This document shows, piece after piece, positions 25,642 to 39,026 of a DNA stretch of 64,000 nt (positions are counted from its first letter, which is position 1; each line of letters starts with the position of its first letter). A model generated the notes under the pieces. That model worked only from the letters and a program-made list of their open reading frames with translations, did not search any database and was not told where the DNA came from. The position numbers were made by a program, and so were the translations under genes. The DNA is from Pleurotus djamor (taxonomy: Eukaryota > Basidiomycota > Agaricomycetes > Agaricales > Pleurotaceae), in assembly GCA_029747585.1 (NCBI GenBank), contig JAPEVF010000006.1, forward strand, positions 62,001 to 126,000, written 5' to 3'.

Positions 25642-28419
25642 ATGTCGACCTCTCAGTTCGAGTCCAAGCAGCCCTCCACCATCAGGCGGAGGCTGTCTTC
25701 CAGCGTTTCAAACAAGTCGGCCAGGCCCAACATCCCCAAGACCACCTTCGCCAGCTTAACCGTGAGTATCCACGATCGTCCTGCACCGCGTAGCCGATCT
25801 TGATCGACGCCTATATCTATAGTCTATGTGGGCCGGCATTGCTGGTGCTGCTATTAACAACAACTCCCAATACGAGATCGCGATCACTGTCCATGATGGC
25901 GTGTACAGCACGGACTTCGCGTCCATCATCATTCCCTTCAAGCCTGGTGATGCCGAAGGTAACAACAAGGTCATCGAGGCCAGCATCCTTGATATGGTGC
26001 GCAAGTTCTCTGCAGAGCACCTCTGCAAGTTCTTGGGTGCAGGTATCACGCTCAGTCTCCTCCGAGAGGTAAGTCTCTCCAACGGCACGGTTCCATTTCT
26101 TACTCCTATTGCTCCTATTGTAGTGCCCCAACATCTGCACTCGCTTGTGGTTGGACTTGGACATCGTCCCGATCGTGTTCAACATCAAGCCTTTCCACAC
26201 GGACTCCATTACGCGTCCCAACGTGAAGCACAGAATCTCCTCCACTACCGGATCCTATGTCCCCTCTGGAGCTGAGACTCCTACTGTCCTCGTTGACGCG
26301 GCCCAACTCAACGATCCCAGCCATCTTTCCCCCGGCGCCGCGAGCAAGCTTCCCATTCCTCGCACAGTCGACGAACAGTCCGATTCCGCAGCTCGCAAAT
26401 GTCTCATGTACTTTGGCCCCAACAACAACCCACGCTTGACCATCGGTGCCCGCAACCAGGTCACTGTCGATGCTGGAGGGAAGATTCATCTCCTTGACGA
26501 TCTCGAAGAATTCCACAAGACTGTCGGCGAAGGCACCTGGAATGCCGTTAACAAGCTTGCTGATGAACTTCGTGAAAAGAAATTCAAAATTGGCTTCTTC
26601 TCCTCAACTCCTCAAGGAGGTAACGTTACTCTTATCTTACTTTCATTGACTCCCTCTCTCACACATGACCTCTCCTTCTTCCATTCAGGCGGTGTTGCGC
26701 TGGTAGGCTTTACTTCAGATGAGATTATCTCTAATCGATATTAACACGTCTCGGATAGATGCGACATGCACTCATCAGATTCCTAACTGCTTTGGATGTA
26801 GACTGCGCTTGGTAAGTCACCACAAGGGTACTCTAAGTCAAAACTTGACATTCCTTTGTACCTATCAGGTATGTTCCGAACCCGTCGCCAACCGTTTTCA
26901 GAACCACAAAGAACAACCACAACATTTTGCAAGGCGTCGCCGCCCCTGATCTCCGCCTCACTCAAGAGGCTAAGGACAACTTCGATGCCTGGATCCTCAA
27001 AAATGGTCTGCGATGGACCGCTGAAGGTGGACCTCTGGCCCCAGGTGGAGTGGATGTCGTCTTCATTGGTACGTTCTCCTTGGAGTCCCCCATGTGACTT
27101 TTTGAAAACCCCAAATCTCGGTAGATGACCCCCAAATGCCTGGCCTCATCCCCTTGATCAAGAAAATTCGCCCCGACGTGCCTATTATCTATAGGTCACA
27201 CATTGAGATCCGTAGTGACTTGGTCCATAAGCCTGGATCACCCCAAGAGGAAGTCTGGAAGTACCTTTGGAACAACATCCAGCTTGCGGACCTTTTCATC
27301 AGTACGTCCAACTCCTCCCCTGTCACTTGCTCGCCCCTGACCACATGTCCACAGGCCATCCTGTCAGCAAGTTCGTTCCCAGTGACGTACCTACAGAGAA
27401 ACTCGCACTCTTGGGTGCTGCTACTGATTGGTTCGTCGTTCTCGGGTGTCTTTGTCCGTGTACTGACCACATGTGACACAGGCTCGATGGTCTCAACAAG
27501 AAGTTGGACCCTTGGGATTCCCAGTACTACATGGGTGAATTCCGCACCTTGTGCAACAAGGAGAAGATGAACGAGCTGCAATGGCCTGAGCGTGAATACA
27601 TCGTTCAGATCGCCCGTTTCGATCCATCGAAGGGTATCCCCAATGTCGTCGACTCTTACTACAAATTCCGCCAACTTCTCAAGCAAAAGTCACCCAACAT
27701 GCCCGAAAGTGAACACCCTCAATTGTTGATCTGTGGTCACGGTGCTGTTGATGATCCAGATGCCGCGATCATCTACGATCAGGTCGTCACATTGATTAAC
27801 ACCAGCCCGTACAATGAGTACGAGAAGGATATCGTCGTCATGCGTCTTCCTCCCAGTGATCAACGTGAGTCTTCTTGTGTCTGGGCTTATACTCGTTACT
27901 CATCTTTCTTCCAGTCCTCAATGCNCTTATGGACAATGCACGCATTGCCTTGCAATTGTCTACTCGTGAAGGTTTCGAAGTCAAGGTTTCCGAAGCCCTC
28001 CACACAGGTAAACCCGTTATCGCGTGCCGAACTGGCGGAATCCCTCTCCAAATCCAACACGGAAAGTCTGGCTACCTTACCACTCCTGGAGACAACGATG
28101 CCGTTGCTAGTCATCTCTACGAGCTCTTCACCGACGTTGAGCTTTACAGGCGGATGAGCCAGTTCGCCGAGAAGAACGTCTCAGATGAGGTGGGAACCGT
28201 AGGNAATGCGGCTGCCTGGCTTTACCTCGCTGTCATGGCATCGAGAGGAATCAAAATCAAGCCCAACGGTGCTTGGCTCAATGGTAAGAATCAACCCAAA
28301 CGCGTACATGTGCTCCAATCTGACCCGCATCCGTAGACTTGTTGAGAGAGGAGACCGGAGAGCCATACAAAGACGGAGAGCCTCGCTTGCCCCGTGGTGG
28401 AATCGATTTGCAAGGATAG
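25642..28419 (+). CDS. Trehalose phosphorylase (retaining, GT4 type)
   Basis: Splits trehalose with phosphate into alpha-glucose-1-phosphate and glucose; this form of the enzyme is typical of mushroom-forming fungi. The gene has about nine exons. The N-terminal Ser/Thr/Arg tail (MSTSQFESKQ) leads to a family-specific domain (GIAGAAINNNSQYEIAI, VHDGVYSTDF) and two Rossmann domains of the GT-B fold. The GT4 signature E-x7-E is in TREGFEVKVSEALHTG. Other landmarks are IARFDPSKGI and CRTGGIPLQIQHG. It ends PRLPRGGIDLQG at 28419. Ambiguous bases at 27925 and 28204 fall in frame as third-codon positions. About 735 residues. Confidence 0.93.
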
Positions 28420-28575
28420 ACGTGTTTCGGAAGATCAATGTATTTCGTAGAAAATAGCCCCTATACCAAATGTCACGCTCCCTTTACCTGCTTAAATGAT
28501 GTAACGTGTGACCAACGCGTCGCGTTTTTGACCTTCATTCACCTCGCCACCCCTGCCGACTCTGACGCACCTACA

Positions 28576-29269
28576 ATGGAGGTTGACTCGCACCCATTCC
28601 CACTTCTGAGTAAGCGNAGTCGCTCGCCTAGTCCTCACCCATTGGAACGACCAACGGTTAGCCTGACTCGTTGACTTGATTGACAACGCACTCAAGAGGT
28701 CTCCCACTAGAAACGCCTCTATGTGAGCCACTCCGACATCGAACGNCCTTTTGGCTTCGAGCCTTCAATGGTCATGGACGTGAGCTCGCGAGCCGGGAGT
28801 CGGCAACCATCGGAGGATTGGGTACGACAGGCGAACGAGCTNNGCATCGACAGTCCATTGTTCAAAGGAATAAACGATGCTTTGGCTGAGAGAGGCAATA
28901 GGTATCCTATACTGGATGAGGACACCATGATGGTAAGCTCTCATGTTTGCAGTCGTTTCTTCTTCGTGAATGCAGAATACCCAGGACGATGATCCCACCT
29001 CCGCCTACCAACCTGAAACTTCGCAAGCTGACCCGGGGCCACCTATCCAGTCGACTTCGTTGCTCCTCCTTGACGAAGACCCGCAACACATCCTATCTGA
29101 GCGATTAGGCATCACCACTGCTCACGATGAACCCATGTTTTCGGCCGCCTCAACGCCATTGCAGATGCGGGACGATGCTAAACCCAAGCCTCGTCTCACG
29201 ATGGGCCCTCGTGCTGACTGTGAAAAGTGTCGGCTCGGCGTGAAAGGGCACTGGATGCACATATCCTGA
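28576..29269 (+). CDS. Hypothetical small protein with CxxC/HxxxH tail
   Basis: Three exons: MEVDSHPFPLLSK...ERPT, then (K)RLYVSHSDIERPFGF...ILDEDTMM, then NTQDDDPTSAYQPE to the stop. Acidic and Ser/Pro-rich with no named family. The last 25 residues carry CEKCRLGVKGHWMHIS, whose Cys and His spacing could bind zinc. Ambiguous bases at 28618, 28746 and 28842-28843 fall in frame. It follows trehalose phosphorylase in the same direction by about 150 bases. Confidence 0.7.
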
Positions 29270-29475
29270 TCTTTTTATCACTATTAGTATACCTTCATGT
29301 ANTTATTGCGCTTGCTCGTAAGTACTTTAGCACTCTAGTATAGTTATTCTGACCTTGGTTATTTTCTCCAAATATGGAAATCATTTTCGATCGAGATTCA
29401 TCGGGCTTGCCTGGAGCAACACGCGCAAATACTATCGAAAAGTTTTTGGCGCTTATTGATATAATTTCACCAGCA

Positions 29476-32400
29476 ATGTCGACGACGTTGCCTCTGTTCT
29501 GGCATCTCTCCTCCAACTCGAAACAGGAGCGCTTCGAGTCGTCAGTGAAGCTGCTATCGGCTCTGAATCAATTTCAAGCACAATTCTCCCAGCAGCCCAG
29601 AAATAATTCTGAAGAAGATGATTCNGACCAGGAGGATGTAACGGAATCGGACGGTCTTGACGCGCTCAATGCACACGACGTCGTCTACTCGATCCGACGC
29701 TTGATACGAGGTCTTTCAAGTCCTAGAGAAAGCAGCAGGATAGGCTATGCCGTGGCCTTGACGGAGGTATATTCATTGGCGATTCTCAATCAGTATATCC
29801 TCTGACTGCGCGATCATCATTCTCTAGCTTCTTTCTCAACTTGAGACGGTTACTTGCGCCCAGATCATCTCTCTTATTATGGAGAGCTCGAAAGCCTCTG
29901 GCTCATCTACTGGCCAGGAAGAACGCGACTCACTATTTGCCCGATTATTTGGCCTCACCGCCGTCATCCAGTCTGGCTTGGTAGTCAATCCCAANGCACT
30001 ACCAACTTCGGCGTCATCTGCTAGCACTGTATCAGATTTGTCGAGCTATGAGGAGACTGTATCCCAACTCCTTGTGCTTGGGGACAAGAAATCATGGTTG
30101 CGCGAATCCTCGTGGTGGAGCCTTGGCCTTGCCATCGACGCGCTTGAAGCCTCTAATGTATCTTGGAAAGAAGATGCTTTGAGCTTCACCTACCGCAAGC
30201 TCTCTGACCCAGACGTACACTGGTCACCAGAGAAGGTCGCTTTGACGCTGAAGCTTCAAACCCTTCACCCGGATTACGACTGGAAATCTGTTTTGTCCCC
30301 CATCTTCAAGAACCCCCGCTTACTGAGCAGCGCCAACCTGGTCACCTTGGCTCGCATCATGAAGGTATTTCCGCGAGACTTCGCCCGAAAGTTCAACGCC
30401 CACATACTTCCATAGGAATCAGGACATGAAGCCGAGAATGAAGAAAGTTTGAAATCAGTGGCTGGTGGTTGGAAACCTCAAATCCACTTTGCTTGGAAGA
30501 TGATAATTGACCATCTTCTTGCACACCCCAATGGAAAGGCAGAGGCCTCTTTCCAAGAGTTTTTTAGGGTAGTTGTTGACGGTAAGCTTCCCAATCTCTC
30601 TCTGANTCCGTGAGTTTTTGAAGAATTTCGCAGAATCCCTATTTGCTTCAAATTCTTCTGCCCAGCGTAAATATTGGGGATTCCAAGTCTTCCAGGAAGC
30701 GTTGCCTCGACTGGACGCCACCAGCCTGTCGATGTTGTTTACAAAAAACTTCATGCGTACTTGGATAAATCACCTATCGCATCAAGACCGGTATCTACAC
30801 AAGGCTGCGAAGCAAGTGGTGCGGCCCAGATGTATCTATTATTTCTCGTGTTTGAACTCGCAGTGATAGGTATCTGATATCCAATCTGTCGTCAAAAGCA
30901 ATCCTCAGCTAGGCTTCGCTCTCGTCCTCCAGTTGACTGGCGCCAACGGAAGTGGACAATTCGATCGTTTGACTAGAACGAAGACGGTCGAAGGCATTCT
31001 GGCTTCCATGGATGCCGATGGGATACAGAGTTATATAAACCATCTTCTTGAGCAGGTCGACATAGAAGACGAGTAAATACACCACCCACAAGTTACATCC
31101 CATGAGCTGACGTTTCTTGACAGGCAGGATACACAGGCCAGGGATGCTCGTCGACTATGGGCCGTNGAGCAATTATCCTTTTTAATACGGAATGGATCAA
31201 TTCCGAAGAACGATGAATGGGTTCAACGAGTTCTAAATTGGCTTGCCATCAACGGTCTCTATTCGCTCAAGAAAACAACCACTAAACTCCCCATCCTTCC
31301 TGTTCGCACCATGTCCGATGCATTGCGGGAGACTTGTCGAACACGTCTCTTATCCTCCTTGGCCGAGCTCACTAGCCAGACCGGGAGCATCAAAGGTGCC
31401 GTGTTTAAAATATTGTCTTTTGACTCGCGATTTACCTCTTCATCTGTCTTTAGACGGGGCGGTATCGAAGGTCCCCGGTATTGCGTCTGACGGTAAATTC
31501 TGGGTATGCCGCACATTGGATACGATCCAAAGTTTAGAGAACTCAAAATACGTGACCTTGGTCCTTCCTTTGGATGATGAACATGTNCAAGATTGGGAAG
31601 CTGCCAAGGCCACATTGAAACGTATACAACAAGTTGGTTCCTTACTTCTTATAACTCATTGCCTTCCCTTACCTTCGGCTATAGATGAGCTCTTCTAGTT
31701 CCTCTCTGAAAGGCGCTGAACTTCTTCTGNCAGCCCATATACTCCAGCAATACTGCTCTGAGGATATTGACTATGACGGCTTCAATGTGAGAATCCTAGA
31801 AAAATCCCACCAATACGCAAACTTACCTCTGGATCTCCCTTTTAGGCTTGTGTTCAGAGTATCTCAGACATGTTCCCNGAGAAAAAGNAAAAAAGCGAAA
31901 CACTTAAAAGCTAATGGCAATGCAAAGAATGAGGATTCAGAGTCGATCATCGAACCAATCGACGTACTTGTTGATGTTATTATCGGTTTTATGGAACGGT
32001 CGACCAACTATCTACGGACTGTTGGAAACCAGGCGTTTGGTCTGCTCTCCGAGTCGGTCAAATCATCCACAGTCGATCTTATCCTGACGGTGCGCTTCCT
32101 TCCGGTGACGTCCTATAACCTTCCTGCTAATGAAACGTATAGCAACTCGAGCGTCGGGATCCCACTCGAATAGCAGAAGACGTCGAGGAGGATGACAGCG
32201 AGGGTGAGGTCATTGACGAGGAAGCCTCTGAGCCGTCGTCTTCCAGCTCTGATGACGACGAAGATGAAGATGACGACGAGGAAGAGGAAGAGGACGTCGA
32301 AACTCGAAACAAAATAGAGTCTGCACTACGGGCAAGCGGACTAGCTGGTGATGAAGACTCGGACGAAGACCTAATGGATGACGACCAAATGATGGCCATT

Positions 32401-33526
32401 GACGAGCAGCTCGCCGAGATTTTCCGCTCTCGCGCCAACGAAAAACTCAGTGGGAAAGGTATGTAATGCGCGTAATACCGGCCGTTCCAACATATTCACG
32501 ATGCTTAGATGTCAACGCGCAAAGAGAGGCCACCCATTTCAAAAACAGGGTGCTTGACCTTGTTGAGACGTTCATCAGGAGACAGCCATCAAGCAATTTA
32601 ATCCCCCACTTCATCTTACCCCTCATAGCCGTGATTTCAGGGTGTGGGGCCGACGAGCGACAGTTCAGCGACAAAGCAAAAGGCATCCTTCAGTCCCGTA
32701 TCGGTAAACTCAAGGAAGGCATTTCCGACCCAAATATCCCCGAAATCAGCACTACCTTTTCCGATCTTCACTCTCGCTCGCGAAAGCCAAAGTATGCTGG
32801 TGTCCTCGGTGTTCTTAGCCACTGCAGTCTCTATCTTTCACGGATCTTAATCAACGGAAACGCTCAAGACCTCGTCGTGAAGGAATATGAAACCTCCCTT
32901 ACGGACTTCCTCACGAGAAAGGCCTCTCCTTTGAACCCGATCATATTTCAGGACTTCATAAAGCGTCATCCTTTGGTAGCCTGGGACCTTGGAAGCGTCA
33001 TACTGGGGTCAACATCGCAGTCCGTGAATTTATACCGTCGATGTCAGGCGTTCAACCTCCTTCACGTCCTGATCTCTCAACTCCCCCCTATGGTTCGTTG
33101 ATCCTTTGTCATGATGGTCTTACCCTGTTCTGATGTTCCTGCAGGACGACCGCCGCNAAAAAAGTTGAATCCTTCATGCCCAAACTAAGGGATTGCTTGC
33201 ATGAAGTTCTGTCGGCCGCATCGGTAGACGAAGTCGCTTTCACCACCGCCCAGATGAGAGATATACTGAAACTAGGATTGCTTGCTGAGCGACAAACACT
33301 TGCTAACGCACCCGAACTCGCTGAAAGCATATGGAAACCAAATACGTGGATAGCATTGCAGTCAAAACTCGAGTCTTCGCCTCGATATAAAGCATCCAAG
33401 CAGCTCCTCACCATGTGTGGACAAATGGCTAAACTCATTTCCCCCAAGCCTCCAGCAACCAAGCGAAAGGCTCCCGAGTCCAGCGGCGGGGAGAATCACA
33501 AACCAAAAAGGAAGAAGGATAAGTAG
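29476..33526 (+). CDS. POL5: DNA polymerase V / MYBBP1A family nucleolar protein
   Basis: Helical-repeat nucleolar protein needed for rRNA synthesis; despite its name it is not a working polymerase in ribosome biogenesis. Begins MSTTLPLFWHLSS, continues with LLSQLETVTCAQIISL and IDVLVDVIIGFMERSTNYL, has a long acidic stretch (about 32170-32330) and a basic tail ending KPKRKKDK. The apparent stop at 30412 lies inside an intron (about 30364-30414). Two frame breaks vanish if the n at 31888 and the n at 33157, each beside A6, are extra bases. Both are read as assembly faults. It ends 19 bases before the convergent MSH3 stop. Confidence 0.88.
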
Positions 33527-33545
33527 CGATCTGTATATGATAAAA

Positions 33546-36500
33546 TTATATATTGGGTTGTATGATCATCTTAACCTTCTGCATCATCTTCGACAATCGC
33601 TTTATTTCTGCTTCACGACTCAGTCCAGTGCCGTCGGTGCACTGCTTGATGAGTTGGAGAGCCCTTCGAACGCTTTGTGTGTCCATGATCAACAAACGGC
33701 TCGCCTCTAAGGGGGAAAATGGCTACACACCGGCGCTTCTCAACGTCTACACGGAGCTTCGCTGCTTGGGCTACGGCTTGCTGGAGGATAGCGTCTGGGA
33801 GCCCTGCTAGTTGGCCACATTCCACACCAAATGACTCTGCCGCAAGATCCTCTTGAGATACGAAGCAGGCAAGATGGACTAGTCACATACCTTGCGTCAA
33901 CCCATTGGTGAGTTTATATAGGAAAGTAACGTTTTTGATACCGTCGATGCGGGCCTCGGCAGTATACCCCATGTGAAGGTTTTGAATCTTATCTGGGTAC
34001 CTGGTCTCAAATTCTTCTGCTATAGTGGGGTAGTGCGTTATGAAGAGTGTTCTGGCGTCGATGACTTCTACCAATTGCTCAAGAACTGCACTTGCAATGG
34101 CGATCTGGGAGTGCGACGATGAGCGTTAGACTGAATGGGGTCGACGACAAGGACACATACGCCGTCAAAGGTAGAGGTTCCTCTCCCTAACTCATCAAGA
34201 ATGACGATGCTCTTCGACGTTGCGTGTTTTAGTATTTCGCTAGTTTCCGACATCTCCACCATAAACGTAGAGCGTCCTCGAGCCAACTCGTCAGATGCTA
34301 CACGGAGACGGTCAATTGAAATGGTTATGTACACGGCGCGGACCACCTACCACCCATTCTCGTGAAGATAGCGTCGACAAGACCGAGCTTGAGTGACTCC
34401 GCAGGAACATACGAGCCGATCTGCGCCATTATAGCGAGAAGGGCAACCATGCGCACACAGGAGCTTTTTCTGGGATGGGATGAGCCTCACGTATGGGCAG
34501 CTAAGCAGCCATACTCACCCACCCATGTTAGGACCCGTGATAATTTTACTTCTAGGTTGGAGCTGACCCATGTCGATGGAATTTGCGACGAATGGATCGT
34601 GGCTAAGAGATTCCATCATGGGATGGCGACCACCAACGAGTTGTAGTGAATTATCGTCTAGAAATTCTGGACGGACATAATCATGCTCTAACGCGATCTT
34701 AGCGAGACTGAGGAGGCAATCTGCAGTGGCCAATTTATTGACCGTGTGCCGCAGGACGTTGTAGTGATCTCGAGTAATGTCTTTCAGAAACGACAGATAA
34801 GCCTTGTCGGCTTCGAGCTTCGAAAAAAATTGATGTTGAGAAGGATCGTCAAGTTGGAAAGCTTACTATTTACCTTAATAGTTTCAGTGTATTGGGCTCG
34901 CTCCAAGATCAATCGCTTCGTCGTGGGGGTATGATAGCGCTTGAAAGCCTTTCCACTACGCAAAGCGGAGGTGGGTACACGCAAAATAACGGGAAGATGA
35001 TGCACACCTGAATTCCACAATCCAGCTGTCAGGAATGGGGATTTTATCGGATTTTTTAATTTCAATGAGATACTGAAGGCACGGGGTTAGCATCAGAGCA
35101 AACATTCACAGAAGGGCAGTTAACCTCAATGCCGGCTACCGCTACCCATTTCAAGGCAGGACTCTTCAGAGTTTTGCGCACTGATTAAATTTAATGAGTT
35201 GAGCAAAGGCGCTGCAATGCACAATTGAGCTCGCTTACCACTTTTCAGCTCGCCCTGTAACTCAATGTCATTGTTTTGGAGGGCCTTTAAGTCTAAGGTA
35301 AATCCGGAAGCCACCCTGAGATGTATATATATANGAGGACTCACCACGATGGCATCTTCGAGACGAGGAAACTTGTCTGCAGACACCCACATCGCTTCTT
35401 TCTGGCCATTCGCAGTTGCCTTGGGGTCTATTTGATTGACTATGTCTTCGACGGGCGTTTTCACCTCAGGAAGGGCGACAATGATATCGTTCAGAATTTT
35501 GGATCGAAATCCTTCTTCATTGGGTGCATGGATAAGATCGAACGTATTCCCGATTTTTTGAAAGGCGCGAAGGAGTTCGGCTAGTTCTTTCGGTGTACAC
35601 TATTACTGTTCGNTTAACGACCGCGAGGAGGGCACAAGAGTGGGTATTACTTACCTGGCCGTACTGGATGCGGGAAAGCCCTTTCGCGAGATCCGGNAGT
35701 TTACTGAGCGTGTCTTGCAGCGTCTGTAGAAGGGGAGAAGTAGTCGTCTTCAACTCTTCAACGGCGTCGACACGAGCTTGTAGAGCCCTGGAGCATATAG
35801 ATATAGAAATGAGATAGATCAAATCAAGGTCACGTCGTATCACTGACTTCTTGTCAATTAACGGTCGCCCAACCCAGCTTCGTAGCAGTCTNGCGCCGAA
35901 TTTAGTTTTTGTCCGATCTAACAAAGACACCAATGACCCTTTTGTCGTATAGTCAGTCTCATTTCGATATAATTCGAGGTTGGNTATCGTATTGGCAGTA
36001 AGTAGCATGTGCGTGCGATCGGNGAACCGAGTAAAGAATTCGGTCTGAAGTAGTGCATCAGCCACACCAAAGGCATCAAGGTGCTTGATAGTTTGGGCAA
36101 GGGCGATGACGACCTGAGATGGAAAGCCAACAATGTCTGCTAGGAGTCGCCCTAAGGGGTGGGTGTGTTAGTCGATGCGATCCACGAATAGCCAATGCGG
36201 CACACACCAGTCTTCCGGGCGTAGAATTCGTGTACGTATTCAGAGGCTTCTGTATAGTTCATTTCGTTGGTAAAATGTTCGATGGGACATATCTTCCCAT
36301 GTGGCAATGAACTGAAAAGGTTGTTCGGTTAGGTGGAGACTGGGGTATCTGGCTGAAGGCCCACTGACTTTGCGAAATGTGTGAGCATTTTCTTGGTAAT
36401 TGCAGANAGCTCTGTTGGTAAGAGAAGCTCTGCAGGTTTTGCGTGAGTTAAGCGAGTCTAGCCATTTTGAGTGAGNACGCTNAATGTATGAACCATGAAT

Positions 36501-37728
36501 AAAGAAATACATACTTCAAGTTCGATGCGCATCTCGCCGTCTACGGAAACAGATCAGGAGAAAATNATCTCGGGTAACGTATCCACCACACCTTCGAAAT
36601 GGTCCCAAGTCACATCGCCGGTATGCGGACACACAATGATGATAGACATCNCGACCGAGCTGCTTGAGTGTGTTGACTTCGACTCGAGGAGACACATAAG
36701 AGGGGGTGATGTATATCTCTCGGTGTTATCCACCGAAGCAAGCTCATCGACATAACTAGATGAATTCGGTCAGTCCGCGCAAGTTCGTCAGGCATAACTG
36801 TAATAAATCANGTTTACGTCGTTGATGTATAGAGGTGTGCCAAAACTCGTTTGAAGAGTCCGTTTCGGTTGTCCCCTGCCTTCTTTAATGCAGCGGTCTC
36901 TGCCTGTTGGACGATTCCAACCCTATGACCTTGTGAAAGAAGGCTTGTCGGTATGTCAGGGATCCAAGTGGTATGTGCAGGAGGTTAGCTAATACGCTCA
37001 CTTTCGAAGATGCTTCTCTCGGGTTTCCACAGGTATGAATGCCATCTGGAGATTCCTCTTCGGGAAGCATTGTATTCCGAGAACGCGGGCGGCAACCTTT
37101 AAAAAAATGATGAGAATGGGGCAGGGGNATTAANAGCTTCCTGGTTAATGACCTCGGCATCTTCTTGATAGAATATGTATTTGTAGCCTATTTCGAACAT
37201 CAAAAGTGTGCCGGGATTATCTTCCTTGAATTTCAACACCTATAGTACGAGGTTTGTAAGCGTTGACAACCGTGCNCTGAAGGGGGATCTTACTTGTTCT
37301 TCCAGAGGGGTATAGGGTTCACCACTAGGCCCAAGACGAACTTTGTGTGGAGACGAGGCCTTTCTCTGTAAAGTCCGCTTGCGCGCTGGCAGTTTTGGAG
37401 ATGATGATGTTGACGGTCCCGAGTCCGTATCAGAAGCGACAGGACTTGCGATGAACTCCTCTATCGGTGCACGGGGAAGTGAGTTCCTGGGNGCATTTGT
37501 GTGGTTCGATGGAGTTCTCTTCCTATCTTTGCGTTCTCTCTTTCCAGCAGGTGGTTGTTCGGAGATGCTGGTCACAGCAGACACGGAGCCAGTCCTGACT
37601 CGTTTAGCTTTCCGAGGCACTGACTCGGCAGGAGCCCCATCATCATCGCTCAGAGTCAAGTCGATAGTTTCTGGAGCAGCGCGCTTCGCGTTCGAGCTCG
37701 GTGAAGAGAAGAATCGGGATATAGACAT
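33546..37728 (-). CDS. MSH3: DNA mismatch repair protein Msh3
   Basis: MutS homologue that pairs with Msh2 to bind insertion/deletion loops. Start [10 protein letters not shown] carries the FF of a PCNA-binding box but lacks the usual leading Gln at that spacing. MutS domain I follows ([20 protein letters not shown]), then connector, lever ([14 protein letters not shown]) and clamp. The ATPase shows Walker A GPNMGGKSS split by an intron near 34455-34505, [10 protein letters not shown], Walker [15 protein letters not shown] and FITHYPT. The C-terminal exon is reached over a 46-base intron near 33700-33745 and encodes [15 protein letters not shown] to the stop at 33546. All ambiguous bases examined are in introns or in frame. 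It diverges from ATP12. Confidence 0.92.
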
Positions 37729-37860
37729 GGTTCGATGGTAAGAGACCGTGGCGCGGCGGTGGCCCTGAACGGTGGATTTCATTTTATTCGACGCGTCGCG
37801 GCACACGTGACCCTCACACCCAAATATTGTCACGGAGTCCCATCACGCAAAATTGGAACT

Positions 37861-39026
37861 ATGTACCGTCTCCCTTCGCGCGCTGGGTTGCGCACTTCTC
37901 TGCACACCTACTACACCCCGAGGCAGTCACTTAAATCAGCCCAGCTCCTCCGATCGCAGGCCACGCTCGCAGGCTCTCTGGCAGAGGAATCACCCGTTGT
38001 CTCCGAGACTAACCGTGAGTTCCCCGTCGTCTCTGGTTCTTTCAGCTCCATACTGAGACCGTTCACCTTAGGTGCTGAAGTTACTTTGAAACGCTTCTGG
38101 AAGACCGTTGGAATCGACAAACAAGGAGANTCGTTCTCGGTGACTTTGGANAAACGTGGTCTCCGAACACCTTCTGGNAACAAACTNCTACTGCCTCAGG
38201 ACAAATTGCTCGCGGCTACGCTCATTGCTGGAGAATGGGACAATCAAGAAACAGTGATCAAGCCGCATGCTCTCCCAATGGTNCGCGTTTCTAGAACCGC
38301 TAAACTATCTCCTTCAAACTGATGCACACCGCAAAACAGACATCGATAGCATCCAGAGCTTTGGACGCGATGTCGGACGCGAAGATGCGGCAAGATATTC
38401 GGGAGTCACTCATAAGCTACTTGGATACTGACACTATCTGGTCCGTTCCTTCGTCGGCCCGACCATTCTCCGGCTGACCATCATGCACGTAGTTTCCTCC
38501 AAGATGAGCCCCCACAGCTTGTGGAATTGCAAAAGGAGCATTGGCTACCCCTCCTTGACTGGGTTAGATCGACATACGATGTGGAGATTCGAGTCTCCGA
38601 ATCTATACTACTCAGCGCGCAATCCGAGGATACCAAAGAAAAGCTCCGTAAAGTCTTGGACACATTCACTCCTTGGGAAATGGCCGGTTAGTACGCCTAT
38701 GCCTTCGCGTTACCCTTTGCTCATTATCTTTGATCAGCTATGGAGCGTGCCACCCACACCACGAAGTCATTCGTGATTGCCCTCGCGCTAGTGAAAGGAC
38801 ATCTGAACGTGGATCAGGCTGCTAGGGCCGCACAGGCTGAAGTGGACAGCCAAATCCAACGTTGGGGCGAAGTCGAAGACTGTAAGTCTTCTCTGCACAT
38901 CGTGTTTCGCCTATCTTGGTCTGATCGCTGATTTGGGTCTTATTGCAACGATTAGCTCATGATGTCGACTTCCACGACGTCCGGAGGCAACTTGGCAGTG
39001 CTGCCTGCTTACTATCTACCACATAG
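37861..39026 (+). CDS. ATP12: F1-ATPase assembly factor 2
   Basis: Mitochondrial matrix chaperone for the F1 alpha subunit. Opens with a presequence-like MYRLPSRAGLRTSLHTYY. Core family blocks are FSVTL.KRGLRTPS, LLPQDKLLAATLIAGEWD and KPHALPM. Introns at about 38283-38345 and 38440-38491 restore TSIASRALDAMSD and DTICFLQDEPPQLVELQKEHW. Two more small introns lead to TTKSFVIALALVKGHL and a last exon ending QLGSAACLLSTT. The in-frame stops seen in unspliced frames lie in introns. Several ambiguous bases fall at third codon positions. Confidence 0.93.

Noticed and set aside
30364..30415. In-frame stop in POL5
   Set aside because: It is part of the acceptor of a GTATTT...CATAG intron; splicing gives a continuous frame.
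37729..37833. N-terminal extension of MSH3 upstream of MSISRFF
   Set aside because: It would overlap the short divergent promoter with ATP12 and lacks similarity to MSH3 starts.
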